Shown one piece after another: positions 1-7,026 of a stretch of 9,151 bases of DNA. The notes under the pieces were generated by a model. That model had not been told where the DNA came from, searched no databases, and was given only the letters and a program-made list of their open reading frames with translations. Position 1 is the stretch's first letter. The number at the start of each line of letters is the position of its first letter. Made by a program: the position numbers and the translations under genes. The DNA lies in the NCBI GenBank assembly GCA_035301485.1, contig DATGUF010000024.1, positions 1-9,151 of the forward strand, read 5' to 3'. This DNA is from CALEAR01 sp035301485. Lineage in GTDB: Bacteria > Pseudomonadota > Gammaproteobacteria > Pseudomonadales > Alcanivoracaceae.

Positions 1-722
1 TTCTCAAGCAAGGCCAGCAAATCTTCTTCTACCAAGTGCTCGCCCCGCGCGGGGTTAATTAAAAACGCGCCTGGGTTGAGTGCGCCCAAGGTACGCCGGT
101 TCAAAATATGGCGCGTGTGGCGGGTGAGGGGCAGCAAACACACCAGTACATCTACACCGTGCAAAAATGCATCTAAGGCATCGGCGCCGGCATACGCGGT
201 GGCAATATCAGTGGTTTTGGGGCTGCGTGCCCATACTTTTAATTGAGTAAACCCGTTTAAATGCAAATGCTCCGTAACGGCTTGGCCTAAAGCGCCGTAG
301 CCCATAATGCCAATGGTGAAATTGTGCGCATGATGGCGCTTTAACGGTTGCCACTGTTGTTGCAGCTGCTGCTGTTGGTAATACTGCAGCTTTTGAAAGG
401 CTTTTAGCACGCCATACAACACGTACTCGCTCATTTGTTGGGGCATGTCGTTATCCACCACGCGGCTAATGGGCACCTGTGCGGGCAAATCAGGGCAGGC
501 GAGCAAGTGGTCCACACCCATGCCTAAGGATTGAATCAGCCGCAAGCGCGGCAGTAACGGAAACACCCCCGCTTCAGGCTGCCACGCTAATACCGCCTCA
601 ATGTTAGCAAGGTCGGGGTTATCATCTAAGGCCACCAACTCCATGGTGGGCGCCACCTCAGCAAATTTCTTTTTCCAAGCAGGAAACACAGCGGGGTTGG
701 GGTGCAGAAACAACACTTGCAT
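1..722 (-). CDS. ghrA: Glyoxylate/hydroxypyruvate reductase A-like D-2-hydroxyacid dehydrogenase (3' end outside window)
   Basis: The protein is predicted to reduce glyoxylate or hydroxypyruvate with NAD(P)H in the cytoplasm. Reading from the ATG at 722, 240 codons are visible without a stop. Residues 64-74 read QSLGMGVDHLL, a hallmark of the GhrA branch. Residues 137-146 (GIMGYGALGQ) hold the GxGxxG dinucleotide-binding loop. N223-PARG-227 carries the catalytic Arg of the family at residue 226. The catalytic Glu and His lie in the C-terminal part, outside the window. Family members are about 310 residues, so roughly 70 are missing. A Gln-rich stretch (residues 116-125) sits in the hinge region before the Rossmann domain. 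The gene is divergent from the small membrane protein at 847. Family assignment is firm; which 2-ketoacid it prefers cannot be told from sequence. Confidence 0.88.
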   Translation of the reverse strand, partial: MQVLFLHPNPAVFPAWKKKFAEVAPTMELVALDDNPDLANIEAVLAWQPEAGVFPLLPRLRLIQSLGMGVDHLLACPDLPAQVPISRVVDNDMPQQMSEYVLYGVLKAFQKLQYYQQQQLQQQWQPLKRHHAHNFTIGIMGYGALGQAVTEHLHLNGFTQLKVWARSPKTTDIATAYAGADALDAFLHGVDVLVCLLPLTRHTRHILNRRTLGALNPGAFLINPARGEHLVEEDLLALLE

Positions 723-846
723 AACAAATCCTTAACACAGAACAAGCTTTGTGCTTTAAAAAACGAGCATCCATGTTAACGTAAGCGGAGAATAAAAGTA
801 GTGCGCTTACCGCACAGCACAGTTCATACGTGAACGGGAGAGCTTT

Positions 847-1041
847 ATGTTTAAATGGTTAGCAGTACTGACTATCGTTATATGCGCCGCACCTTTGTGC
901 TTGGCTTTAACGTTGGGGTTAAAAATTGCCGAATGGCCCGATGTGGTGGCGTATAGCGCAGGTATTTTCGCGTTTGTGGTGTCCACCGGTTTTTTATCTA
1001 AGTATCTAGTGTTTGCCAACGTGCGCAAGCAAAGCGCCTAA
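847..1041 (+). CDS. Small two-helix membrane protein, unknown function
   Basis: The 64-residue product has two hydrophobic stretches: about residues 4-26 (WLAVLTIVICAAPLCLALTL) and about 33-55, which includes VVAYSAGIFAFVVSTGFLS. A short charged tail (NVRKQ) follows. This suggests a two-pass inner-membrane protein. A GGGAGAG Shine-Dalgarno-like site lies 6 nt before the ATG, and a strong hairpin follows the stop, so the gene looks like a complete single-gene transcription unit. The reverse strand also carries an open frame of similar length here, but it has no ribosome-binding site and no recognisable protein character. I do not recognise the family. The N-terminal stretch could also be read as an uncleaved signal anchor. 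Confidence 0.6.
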   Translation: MFKWLAVLTIVICAAPLCLALTLGLKIAEWPDVVAYSAGIFAFVVSTGFLSKYLVFANVRKQSA

Positions 1042-1053
1042 GGAAATATTAAC

Positions 1054-1081
1054 AGCAGCACAAGCGCTACCTTGTGCTGCT
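1054..1081. terminator. Perfect 11-bp hairpin between convergent genes
   Basis: AGCAGCACAAG at 1054-1064 is exactly complementary to CTTGTGCTGCT at 1071-1081, with a 6-nt loop. It lies 12 nt after the stop of the small membrane gene and 14 nt after the hydrolase stop on the other strand, which is the usual place for a bidirectional terminator. The T-tract is weak on both sides (CTGTTTTGGTTT downstream on the plus strand; TGTTAATATTT on the minus strand), so termination efficiency is uncertain. Confidence 0.65.
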
Positions 1082-1095
1082 AGCCCTGTTTTGGT

Positions 1096-1962
1096 TTACG
1101 CAGCGCGTTCGTTAAAGCTGTTTAAGCTCGCCAAAATATCTTGCCAAATAGGCTCGTTAGCAGAACGGAAATAGCCAAAGTGGCCCACGCTTTTTCTAGG
1201 CATATCAGCAGCGTTATAACGGGTGAATTTTACCGGTTCTTTAGTGCTAATGTGCTTCCAAAAATTCTTCGTATTACCTTCTGTGGAAATCTCATCATCG
1301 CTGGCTGTGTACACATGCACAGGAAATTCCAAGGTGCGATAAGTGCGTAAGAAAGGGTCTTTTCGCGCAAACTTAGGCGCAAAGAAGAAATCCTCATTGG
1401 TGCACCAGCGGGCCCATTCACGCGCTAGTTTAGGTGGTAAATCTTCCATCAAATTTAAATCTTTAGCGCGCACATAACCAAACAAAGCATTGGAAACAGG
1501 GGTGATGGCTTTAAAGAACAAGTGCGCGCGTAGGCGATACGCCAAGGGCATGGTGCCAAAGTACCCTGTGGATACAGCCACTCCTACCATGCCGCTGAGC
1601 TCGTTACAGTTGGCGGCAAAACCCACGTGCTGGCCTCCAGCGCTGTGGCCCACACAATATACCGGTAGCTGAGGGTACAAGGCTTTGGTTTTGTTGATCA
1701 CCGCTGGAATATCCCAACGGCCAAGATCAGTGTAGCTAATATCGCTGCGGGCTAAGCTGCCGCCACGGTTTTCACAAAAGCCACGGTAGTTCCACAGCAC
1801 GGCATGGTAGCCATTGGCCGCTAAAAATTGTGCGAAAGATAAATAAAAAGAGGTTTTGGTGGCGGTGCCGGGGTTAATGATGACCGCGCCTTTAGCGTTT
1901 TCCGCCTCCACCACTTGGCCTTTCAGGGTAACGTTATCTTCAGTAACGAACTGGATGTCCAT
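1096..1962 (-). CDS. Alpha/beta hydrolase
   Basis: This is a 288-residue alpha/beta-hydrolase, probably a cytoplasmic esterase or lipase-like enzyme of unknown substrate. The nucleophile elbow is GHSAGG with Ser107. Likely triad partners are Asp222 or Asp223 in TASDDE and His261 in VGHFGYF. HxxxWNYRGF (residues 53-62) is the usual strand and oxyanion region. There is no signal peptide. I chose the ATG at 1962, not the in-frame ATG at 2004, because AGGA lies 7 nt before 1962 and nothing similar precedes 2004. A candidate promoter at 2016-2046 would also place transcription start almost on top of the 2004 codon. The extra 14 residues of the longer form (MARYTRVFITIGIA) align with nothing I know in the family. 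It ends convergently with the small membrane gene. Confidence 0.85.
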   Translation of the reverse strand: MDIQFVTEDNVTLKGQVVEAENAKGAVIINPGTATKTSFYLSFAQFLAANGYHAVLWNYRGFCENRGGSLARSDISYTDLGRWDIPAVINKTKALYPQLPVYCVGHSAGGQHVGFAANCNELSGMVGVAVSTGYFGTMPLAYRLRAHLFFKAITPVSNALFGYVRAKDLNLMEDLPPKLAREWARWCTNEDFFFAPKFARKDPFLRTYRTLEFPVHVYTASDDEISTEGNTKNFWKHISTKEPVKFTRYNAADMPRKSVGHFGYFRSANEPIWQDILASLNSFNERAA

Positions 1963-2015
1963 GGCAATTCCTATAGTGATAAACACACGCGTGTACCGCG
2001 CCATAAAAAGGCAAC

Positions 2016-2046
2016 ATCATAACCTTTAAGGGCGTGGAGGGGTCAA
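2016..2046 (-). promoter_or_regulatory. Candidate sigma-70 promoter of the hydrolase gene
   Basis: On the minus strand, TTGACC (2041-2046) is followed after 19 nt by TATGAT (2016-2021). The hexamers are close to consensus, but the spacer is 2 nt longer than optimal. It would give a leader of about 45 nt before the ATG at 1962. A perfect 10-bp palindrome, ACACGCGTGT (1985-1994), lies within that leader. Confidence 0.35.
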
Positions 2047-2174
2047 GCTTGTGGGGCGCAATAAAGCGCTGAAGAATGGGCGGGGAAGTCAGGATTGGAA
2101 TAGGGGTGTGGTGCTCTTCAAATTCAGGGAGGGCTCATGTCATATTGTATGGTGAGGTAATTAACTGTTAGCTA

Positions 2175-3716
2175 CTAGATCGCACTCTTCGGCACTTTCT
2201 TACTTAAATTAAACAAACGTTTTACTTCTACTGTAAGCCCTTTGCTGGGTTTGCTATCTATTCTGCGGCGGTTTAGTTGCACGTTTACGGCGTGCTCAAA
2301 CTGCTGTTGTATTTCATTTTCTAATGTTTCAAGGCCGTACGTTGGTTTGCCTGCGGGCAGGGCGAGGGGATACAGGTGCTCGATGCCCAGGATGTGGCGG
2401 TTGTAGGCCAGCGCCTCATTGATGGTGTTTACTTTGGCGTTGTTTGTGTCGCTGAGTTCATAAGGCGGTGCCCACTCGTTAATAGGCTTGAGCAAATCCA
2501 CTTGGTTGAGCACACCAATAATGGGTGGTTTTTTGCGAGAAATGTTTTCTTTGCGAGCATAAAAGGCCTGTACTTTTTCTTGCAGTGCCACATCCAATTG
2601 CCGTGAGGGTTGGTTAGCTTTCAGCACCCACAGCACTAGGTCGGATTGGGTGATTTCTTTGAGTGCGCTTTGCAAGGTGGCATCGCTGCCATCAAGGCCG
2701 GCCATGTCTATTAAGCGCAGTTGTTCTTCGCCCTCAATAAAACATGGATACACCGCCACAGTATGGGTGGCGGGCAGGGTATCTACTTCGGCGTGCATGT
2801 TTTTTATTAAGGCATTTACTAACGATGATTTACCGGCGCTGACTTGCCCCACGAGGCACACGCGTACGGGCTCTGGCGGCGCGGCTAGCTTCGCTTCATC
2901 TTGTTGTTGCGTGGCGCTGCTTCCCACTTGGCTCGGCTCGATTACAAAGCGGCCGCTGTAAAGGTCTAAGCTAACACTCACCACTTCTTGCAACAGCGCG
3001 CGCTTAACGGTGTGTTGAATGTTGGCGAACGCTTGCTCCGACATAGAACCCAGAAATTTGTCGCGTAACTCGCTAGCAAGCCCAGTGGCGGGGTTGCTCA
3101 TGCGTGCTGCACGCCAGGCAAGCAAAGCGTATTTGGCAATTTCTTGCGCTGTGGCGCCATATTTATCATGAATGCTGTAAAGCGTTTTGGCCTGTGAAAG
3201 GCTGATTCTATCGATAGCGGGCGCATGTTCGTTTAGGGCTTTACGATAGCGGCGGCTGATCTCTTCAAGCATTTGCAGCCCTTCGGGCACGGTGAAATCG
3301 AGCTCTTTTTTGCCATAAGCCTGGGCCACCTCGAGCGTTAGGGCAATGGCATGCTCTTTCAGTGCGCCCCAATCGTCGTTGTGCTGGAGTTTCTTGGTAA
3401 TAGAAACATTGAGGTTATCCCATATTAGCCGTTCTGCTTGCGACCAATCAGCAGAAGGTTCCACGAGCTGTTGCTCGGCAATTTGATTTTTTGCCGCCTT
3501 GTTTTTTCTCACTAATAGCCACCGTGGAATGCCTATCAGTAACGAGGAAAGCAGCAGTACTGCAGCGAAATAAAGGCCGTAGCCGTGTGCAAAAATGGCA
3601 TAAATACCAAAGCCAATGAGCAAAAGCGGGGGCAAAATAAAGCCAACAAAAGAGAGGGCCAACAAACGGTTTGAGTAGATGTTTAAAAACTTGAAGGTGT
3701 TTTTGAGGCTATTCAT
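2175..3716 (-). CDS. Membrane-anchored GTPase, HSR1/Era-like (COG3596-type)
   Basis: The 513-residue protein has two membrane helices near the N-terminus (about residues 19-42 and 46-64). They are followed by a mainly helical, soluble stretch (about 90-280) and a C-terminal GTPase domain. G motifs are visible in order: P-loop GQVSAGKSS (290-298), a switch I region with THT (317-319), DMAG (337-340) for G3, and NQVD (404-407) as a variant of NKxD. LPAG (453-456) is the likely G5. All key nucleotide-binding residues are present, so it should bind and hydrolyse GTP at the membrane. Its ATG lies inside the end of the upstream GTPase gene, giving an 8-nt overlap (ATGAATAG) that implies translational coupling. 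The fusion of membrane hairpin, helical module and TRAFAC GTPase resembles proteins annotated as GTP-binding HSR1-related. The cellular role is unknown; membrane remodelling or stress sensing are only guesses. Confidence 0.82.
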   Translation of the reverse strand: MNSLKNTFKFLNIYSNRLLALSFVGFILPPLLLIGFGIYAIFAHGYGLYFAAVLLLSSLLIGIPRWLLVRKNKAAKNQIAEQQLVEPSADWSQAERLIWDNLNVSITKKLQHNDDWGALKEHAIALTLEVAQAYGKKELDFTVPEGLQMLEEISRRYRKALNEHAPAIDRISLSQAKTLYSIHDKYGATAQEIAKYALLAWRAARMSNPATGLASELRDKFLGSMSEQAFANIQHTVKRALLQEVVSVSLDLYSGRFVIEPSQVGSSATQQQDEAKLAAPPEPVRVCLVGQVSAGKSSLVNALIKNMHAEVDTLPATHTVAVYPCFIEGEEQLRLIDMAGLDGSDATLQSALKEITQSDLVLWVLKANQPSRQLDVALQEKVQAFYARKENISRKKPPIIGVLNQVDLLKPINEWAPPYELSDTNNAKVNTINEALAYNRHILGIEHLYPLALPAGKPTYGLETLENEIQQQFEHAVNVQLNRRRIDSKPSKGLTVEVKRLFNLSKKVPKSAI

Positions 3717-4761
3717 GGGGAGCTACCTGCTTGCCGAGCTCGAACGCTTCTTTGTAATACTGTTGCACCTCTTCGGTGCTCACTGCTTCGCCTTGGCTTT
3801 TACGATAAAAATAGTAACTCGCTGCCCGGCCTAGCCCATAGGTGGTGGCAAAACTCACTGCGGCGGCTGTGGCGGCACCCACGGTTTGGCCATATACGGG
3901 GATAAACTTGGCTAGCTGCCGCGCGCCGAGTTTAACACCATATTGAGTGCTAAAACTGGTGCCCAACACGGCTAGCAGCTCTGCGAAGGCGCGTGCGCCC
4001 CATTTTACGTTGTATTGTTTTGCTAGGCTGTGCAGCATTTTGGTTTGTAAAGCAGGTACTGATACCAAACCCACAACGGGGAATAAATCGGTAAAGCTAG
4101 CGCCGGTGGCGTACCACAGCACATCATTTCGCACCTGTGCGAAGCGTTGCTCTTCATGGTTGGTTTGTTGTTCTTTGTCTAGCATTAAGCCCACCAGCGG
4201 GATGGTTTCAGCGAGTGCATCCACGAGTGCATCACGCTGATAATACACTTGCGCGTCGCTATCCATATCCACTTCAATGGCGGGAATAGGGCGACCCCAT
4301 GCGGCATCAAATAAGGTTTGATGGTGGGCCACGGAACGATTTTTGTCTTCTTTTGGCAGTGTATTAACCGCGGTATAAATCAGCAGCACATGCTGAATAT
4401 GTTTTTGTTTGCGGATGGTATTAAGCGCTTCTAGCACTGCACTTTGTTCGGGTTCATCGGTTTTTACCACCACTAATAAAAGGTGGCTTACCGCTTGGCA
4501 CAGGGCGATGTCTTCACTGGGGTCGTAATGAGCTTCACCTAAACCACGTGTATCTAAAAAACGCAGCAAAGGTTTGTTCGGCGGAAAAAGATACGCCGCA
4601 GAGGTTTTTGTACAGGGCGCAAACCCGTTGCCCACTTCCACTTGGCTGTTGCCGGTGAGGGCTTGAATTAACGAGGATTTTCCAGCGCCAGTTTTGCCCA
4701 GCAGCCATAAGGTGGGTAGAGGCTGCGCCATGTTGGAAGGTGTGTCGTTAGGGGTTGCCAT
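3709..4761 (-). CDS. GTPase with DUF697/YcjF-like C-terminal hydrophobic domain
   Basis: The 350-residue product begins almost directly with a GTPase domain. It has the P-loop GKTGAGKSS (22-30), a switch I Thr region (CTKTSA, 50-55) and DTRG (70-73) as G3. The G4 site is not a canonical NKxD: the expected strand reads LLIYTAVNTLP (126-136), so base specificity may be altered or supplied differently. The C-terminal half (about 212-315) has repeated amphipathic/hydrophobic helices rich in Gly and Ala (ASFTDLFPVVGLVSVPALQ; FIPVYGQTVGAATAAAVSF). This pattern is typical of DUF697/YcjF-like domains, which associate with or insert into membranes. It is the first gene of a two-gene operon with the membrane GTPase downstream. 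A TATACT hexamer (4793-4798, minus) lies 31 nt upstream, without a convincing -35. The two proteins probably act together, but the function is not known. Confidence 0.82.
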   Translation of the reverse strand: MATPNDTPSNMAQPLPTLWLLGKTGAGKSSLIQALTGNSQVEVGNGFAPCTKTSAAYLFPPNKPLLRFLDTRGLGEAHYDPSEDIALCQAVSHLLLVVVKTDEPEQSAVLEALNTIRKQKHIQHVLLIYTAVNTLPKEDKNRSVAHHQTLFDAAWGRPIPAIEVDMDSDAQVYYQRDALVDALAETIPLVGLMLDKEQQTNHEEQRFAQVRNDVLWYATGASFTDLFPVVGLVSVPALQTKMLHSLAKQYNVKWGARAFAELLAVLGTSFSTQYGVKLGARQLAKFIPVYGQTVGAATAAAVSFATTYGLGRAASYYFYRKSQGEAVSTEEVQQYYKEAFELGKQVAPHE

Positions 4762-4996
4762 GCAGTGTTCTCATTAAGTGTAAACACGCCATAGTATAGG
4801 GCTTTAAGCACTAAGAGTGGGGAGTTTTTGTGTTGAAGATTGAGTTGATTTAAAGCGTTGTTGTTTTTAGCTAGCCATTTAATTAAATATAAAGGCAACG
4901 CTTGGCTAAATTTGCTTTTAGTCAGCGTTTGTAAAACAAAATGCTTGTAAAGTGAAAGCAGTACAGGCCATGGAAGATAAAAGCGAGGTGAACAGG

Positions 4997-5572
4997 ATGT
5001 TTTGTAGTAGTTGTGGAGCAGCAACCGGTGCGGGCGCGCTTTTTTGCAGTAATTGTGGAGCGAGTATTTCCACTTCCCCAGTAGCGCGCAAGCCTAGCCA
5101 TCCAACTGCAGCAGTGGGTTCAACACAGCCCACGTATGTGGGTTTTTGGATGCGAACCCTTGCGTACATCATCGATTACCTGCTTTACCAACTCGCCTTT
5201 GTTCTTATGGTAATACCGCTTGGGTTCGCCTTAGGCATAGCCATGGCAGAAGACTTCACGCTAGATGAAATTGAAGCGGCGGGTGCGCTTTTTGGTTTTG
5301 CCTTTTCAATGTTTGTGCAATGGCTTTGGTTTACGGTGTTTGAAGCGTCGGCTTGGCAAGCAACGCCTGGCAAAAAAATGCTTGGTTTAAAAGTAGTGGA
5401 TGAACAGGGCCGCCGTATCAGCTTCGGCAGAGCCAATGGGCGCTACTGGTCGAAAATTATATCTGCCGTGCTGCTGTGCATTGGCTTTTTAATGGTGGCG
5501 TTTACCAACAAAAAACAAGGGTTGCACGATAAAATGGCAGAAACTTTTGTGGTAAAAGCTAATGTTTCTTAA
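4997..5572 (+). CDS. Zinc-ribbon RDD-family membrane protein
   Basis: The 191-residue protein starts with a two-knuckle zinc ribbon (CSSC at residues 3-6 and CSNC at about 17-20, 10 residues between the pairs). A short Ser/Pro/Thr linker follows, then an RDD domain. The first RDD helix reads RTLAYIIDYLL, with the signature Arg and Asp. A second hydrophobic segment spans about residues 95-118. It is followed by WQATPGKKMLGLKVVD, the conserved cytoplasmic loop. The end reads LMVAFTNKKQGLHDKMAETF, with the third signature Asp. I chose the ATG at 4997 because GAGGTG lies 6 nt before it and the zinc ribbon begins at codon 2. The in-frame ATG at 4952 would add 15 residues and lacks such a site. RDD proteins are small integral membrane proteins, some of them implicated in cation/proton transport, so the exact role is open. 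It is divergent from the GTPase operon. Confidence 0.85.
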   Translation: MFCSSCGAATGAGALFCSNCGASISTSPVARKPSHPTAAVGSTQPTYVGFWMRTLAYIIDYLLYQLAFVLMVIPLGFALGIAMAEDFTLDEIEAAGALFGFAFSMFVQWLWFTVFEASAWQATPGKKMLGLKVVDEQGRRISFGRANGRYWSKIISAVLLCIGFLMVAFTNKKQGLHDKMAETFVVKANVS

Positions 5573-5637
5573 GGGTAAACAAATTTAATAAACCCCTTGT
5601 TTGTTACACTTTTTAGTAAATGTAAATAAGAAATTAT

Positions 5638-6323
5638 ATGAAAAATTACGCACTCTTGATTAAAAAAATGCCCGTTGAAGATCATGCTATTGAGACAAAG
5701 TACACCACATGGGAGAAATATAAAACGCAGCTTCCGCAAGCATGGAACATTATAGAGTCTCTTTTTTCAGAGCAACCAATACTTAAACTAAATAGAAATG
5801 AATTAAAAAAATTGGCAGCAGCCAAAATTATAAAAAGTTAATTATAGCGACCATTTTATGGGGCTACTCAGCCGGAATGAGAGGTAACCACTTCGCAAAA
5901 ATTGCTGAAAATTTAGAATCGATTGCAGAGCTACTAGCTGAGGCTGAAAATGGCATAGAGGACTGGCCGTCTCATTACGATAAAGTGCGCAGCATCAAAG
6001 GGTTGGGTTTGTCGACTTACTCGAAGTTTATTTACTTTATGGGTGCGCAGGTTGAAGGGTTTGGTGCACTAATTTTAGACATGCGTGTGATCAATGCAAT
6101 AAACACTGGGCATTATTAACAATTCGAAGGTGTTGGAAAAATGACCTATAAAAATGCACCAAAATTGTACCCAAAATATTTAGAAGTAGTGCAAAAGTTT
6201 GCGGAAAAAACAGACTGCTTGGCAGAGCAAGTGGAAATGTTTTTGTTTCTGCTTGGCCAAAACCTGAAGAGAACTGTGAAAAAAGCCATCGATAAACAAG
6301 GCCAATATCTACCATTGCTTTAG
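5638..6323 (+). pseudogene. Broken HhH / OGG-fold DNA glycosylase-like gene (frameshift plus nonsense codon)
   Basis: Three open segments read as one protein of about 228 residues. Codons 5638-5834 give the N-terminus (MKNYALLIKK to AAKIIK). The frame is then lost in a run of five A at 5832-5836. Adding one A restores it and continues as KKLIIATILWGYSAGMRGNH, which is open through codons upstream of the ATG at 5877. A second lesion is the in-frame TAA at 6117-6119, after INAINTGHY. The same frame then continues to 6323 with the family-like C-terminus EQVEMFLFLLGQNLK. The core IKGLGLSTYSKFIYF (about 120-134) looks like a helix-hairpin-helix. Downstream, ILDMRVI offers an Asp (about 148) where HhH glycosylases keep their catalytic Asp; Lys130 is another candidate. 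From memory, such OGG-fold proteins occur beside restriction genes. It would excise damaged or modified bases, but no substrate can be named. The region is AT-rich relative to the genes on its left. A sequencing error could explain the A-run lesion, but less easily both. Confidence 0.7.
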
Positions 6324-6455
6324 TGGCTGGGTGTAAATGAGCGTTCGCTGAAATTTAGAGTCATAAATAAGAGGGCTCCTTGGTAGCTGCACCATTTATC
6401 CCTATTGGGTAGACTGTGGCTCCTCAGTACATTTATTTGTTGGAAGCAGGATGCT

Positions 6456-6692
6456 ATGCAAATTTTAGACAATGTGAACCAACTCTTTGGGGATGATTTA
6501 AAAAAGACAATTACACCTAATGCCAAGCTGAAAATTGCAGCATCCTGTTTTTCTATTTACGCTTATGCTGCGTTAAAAAAAGAGCTCAACAGCATCGAGT
6601 CGCTTGAGTTCATATTTACCTCACCAACCTTTGTCCCCGAGCAAGCTACAGATAAGCTTAAAAAAGAACAAGCCGCTTTATTAGGTGAGTAG
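6456..6692 (+). pseudogene. N-terminal remnant of a defence-associated helicase
   Basis: The 78-codon frame begins MQILDNVNQLFGDDLKKTI and continues through LKIAASCFSIYAYAALKKEL and IFTSPTFVPEQATDKLKKEQ. This pattern matches, from memory, the start of large helicases (SNF2/DEAD type with a PLD-like N-terminal domain) that sit upstream of type III-like mod genes. Those proteins are about 1000 residues; here the frame ends after EQAALLGE. All helicase motifs, including the Walker A motif, are absent, so nearly the whole gene is gone, presumably by an internal deletion. The start at 6456 is supported by an AGG 8 nt before it; an in-frame ATG at 6405 has no such site. The last eight residues may be the original C-terminus joined to the N-terminus, or unrelated sequence. 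The product, if made, cannot be a helicase. Confidence 0.55.
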
Positions 6693-6765
6693 TAAGCACT
6701 CAGTCATTAAACGCTGCGCGCGCCTGTGTGCAGCCGCTATAAAACAGAGCTATTTATTAACAGTT

Positions 6766-6786
6766 GAATGGGGCTAACGCCCATTC
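6766..6786 (+). other. Hairpin between helicase remnant and mod
   Basis: GAATGGG (6766-6772) pairs with CCCATTC (6780-6786) around a 7-nt loop. TTTAACTTT follows shortly after. It lies 24 nt before the ATG at 6811. It could be a weak terminator or a structure affecting mod translation. With no solid U-tract, I do not call it a terminator. Confidence 0.35.
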
Positions 6787-6810
6787 GGTTTAACTTTACG
6801 GGATACATCC

Positions 6811-7026
6811 ATGGACAAGCTAAAAATGCACAGCCAAGACCTGACGCAAGATAACCTCGCTAAAATTCAGGCGGCTTTCCCCAATTGCATTACTGAATCT
6901 CGCGATGAGCATGGGTAAGTTAAATTAGCGGTAGATTTTGACCTGCTGCGCCAAGAGTTATCCGACAGCATCGTTGAAGGCCCGCAAGAGCGCTACCGTT
7001 TAGATTGGCCCGGCAAGCGTGAAGCC
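6811..7026 (+). pseudogene. 5' segment of mod, cut off by an in-frame stop (codon 36)
   Basis: From the ATG at 6811 the frame is the same as the main methyltransferase frame and reads MDKLKMHSQDLTQDNLAKIQ as far as RDEHG. It meets TAA at 6916-6918, then continues VKLAVDFDLLRQELSDSIVE, PQERYRLDWPGKREA and runs straight into the main frame at 7027. This is the normal N-terminus of the Mod family as I recall it; the TAA stands where a Lys codon (AAA) would be expected. A single A-to-T change would therefore explain it. The segment has GC content and codon use like the C-terminal flank of mod, unlike the AT-rich core. Confidence 0.7.

Noticed and set aside
807..1028. Open frame on the minus strand opposite the small membrane gene
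   Set aside because: It has no ribosome site and no protein-like pattern. The plus-strand frame has both a good ribosome site and two clear hydrophobic helices.
2047..2174. Gap between hydrolase promoter and GTPase operon end
   Set aside because: I saw no hairpin with a T-tract, no RNA gene and no coding frame worth reporting.
4668..5172. Minus-strand open frames across the GTPase/RDD divergent region
   Set aside because: They overlap the well-supported GTPase and zinc-ribbon genes on long stretches and show no domain features.
5575..5614. Possible terminator after the RDD gene (AAACAA pairing with TTGTTT, then a T-run at 5610-5614)
   Set aside because: The stem is only six mostly A-T pairs with a 14-nt loop, too weak to call.
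5597..5628. Possible promoter TTGTTA - 16 nt - TAAATA before the glycosylase remnant
   Set aside because: The -10 matches the consensus at only three positions in a very AT-rich stretch.
6759..6796. Integron attC-like look (GGCTAAC core and a GTTTAAC box around a hairpin)
   Set aside because: The paired core boxes are not complementary in the order an attC needs, no integrase is present, and neighbouring genes are not cassette-like.
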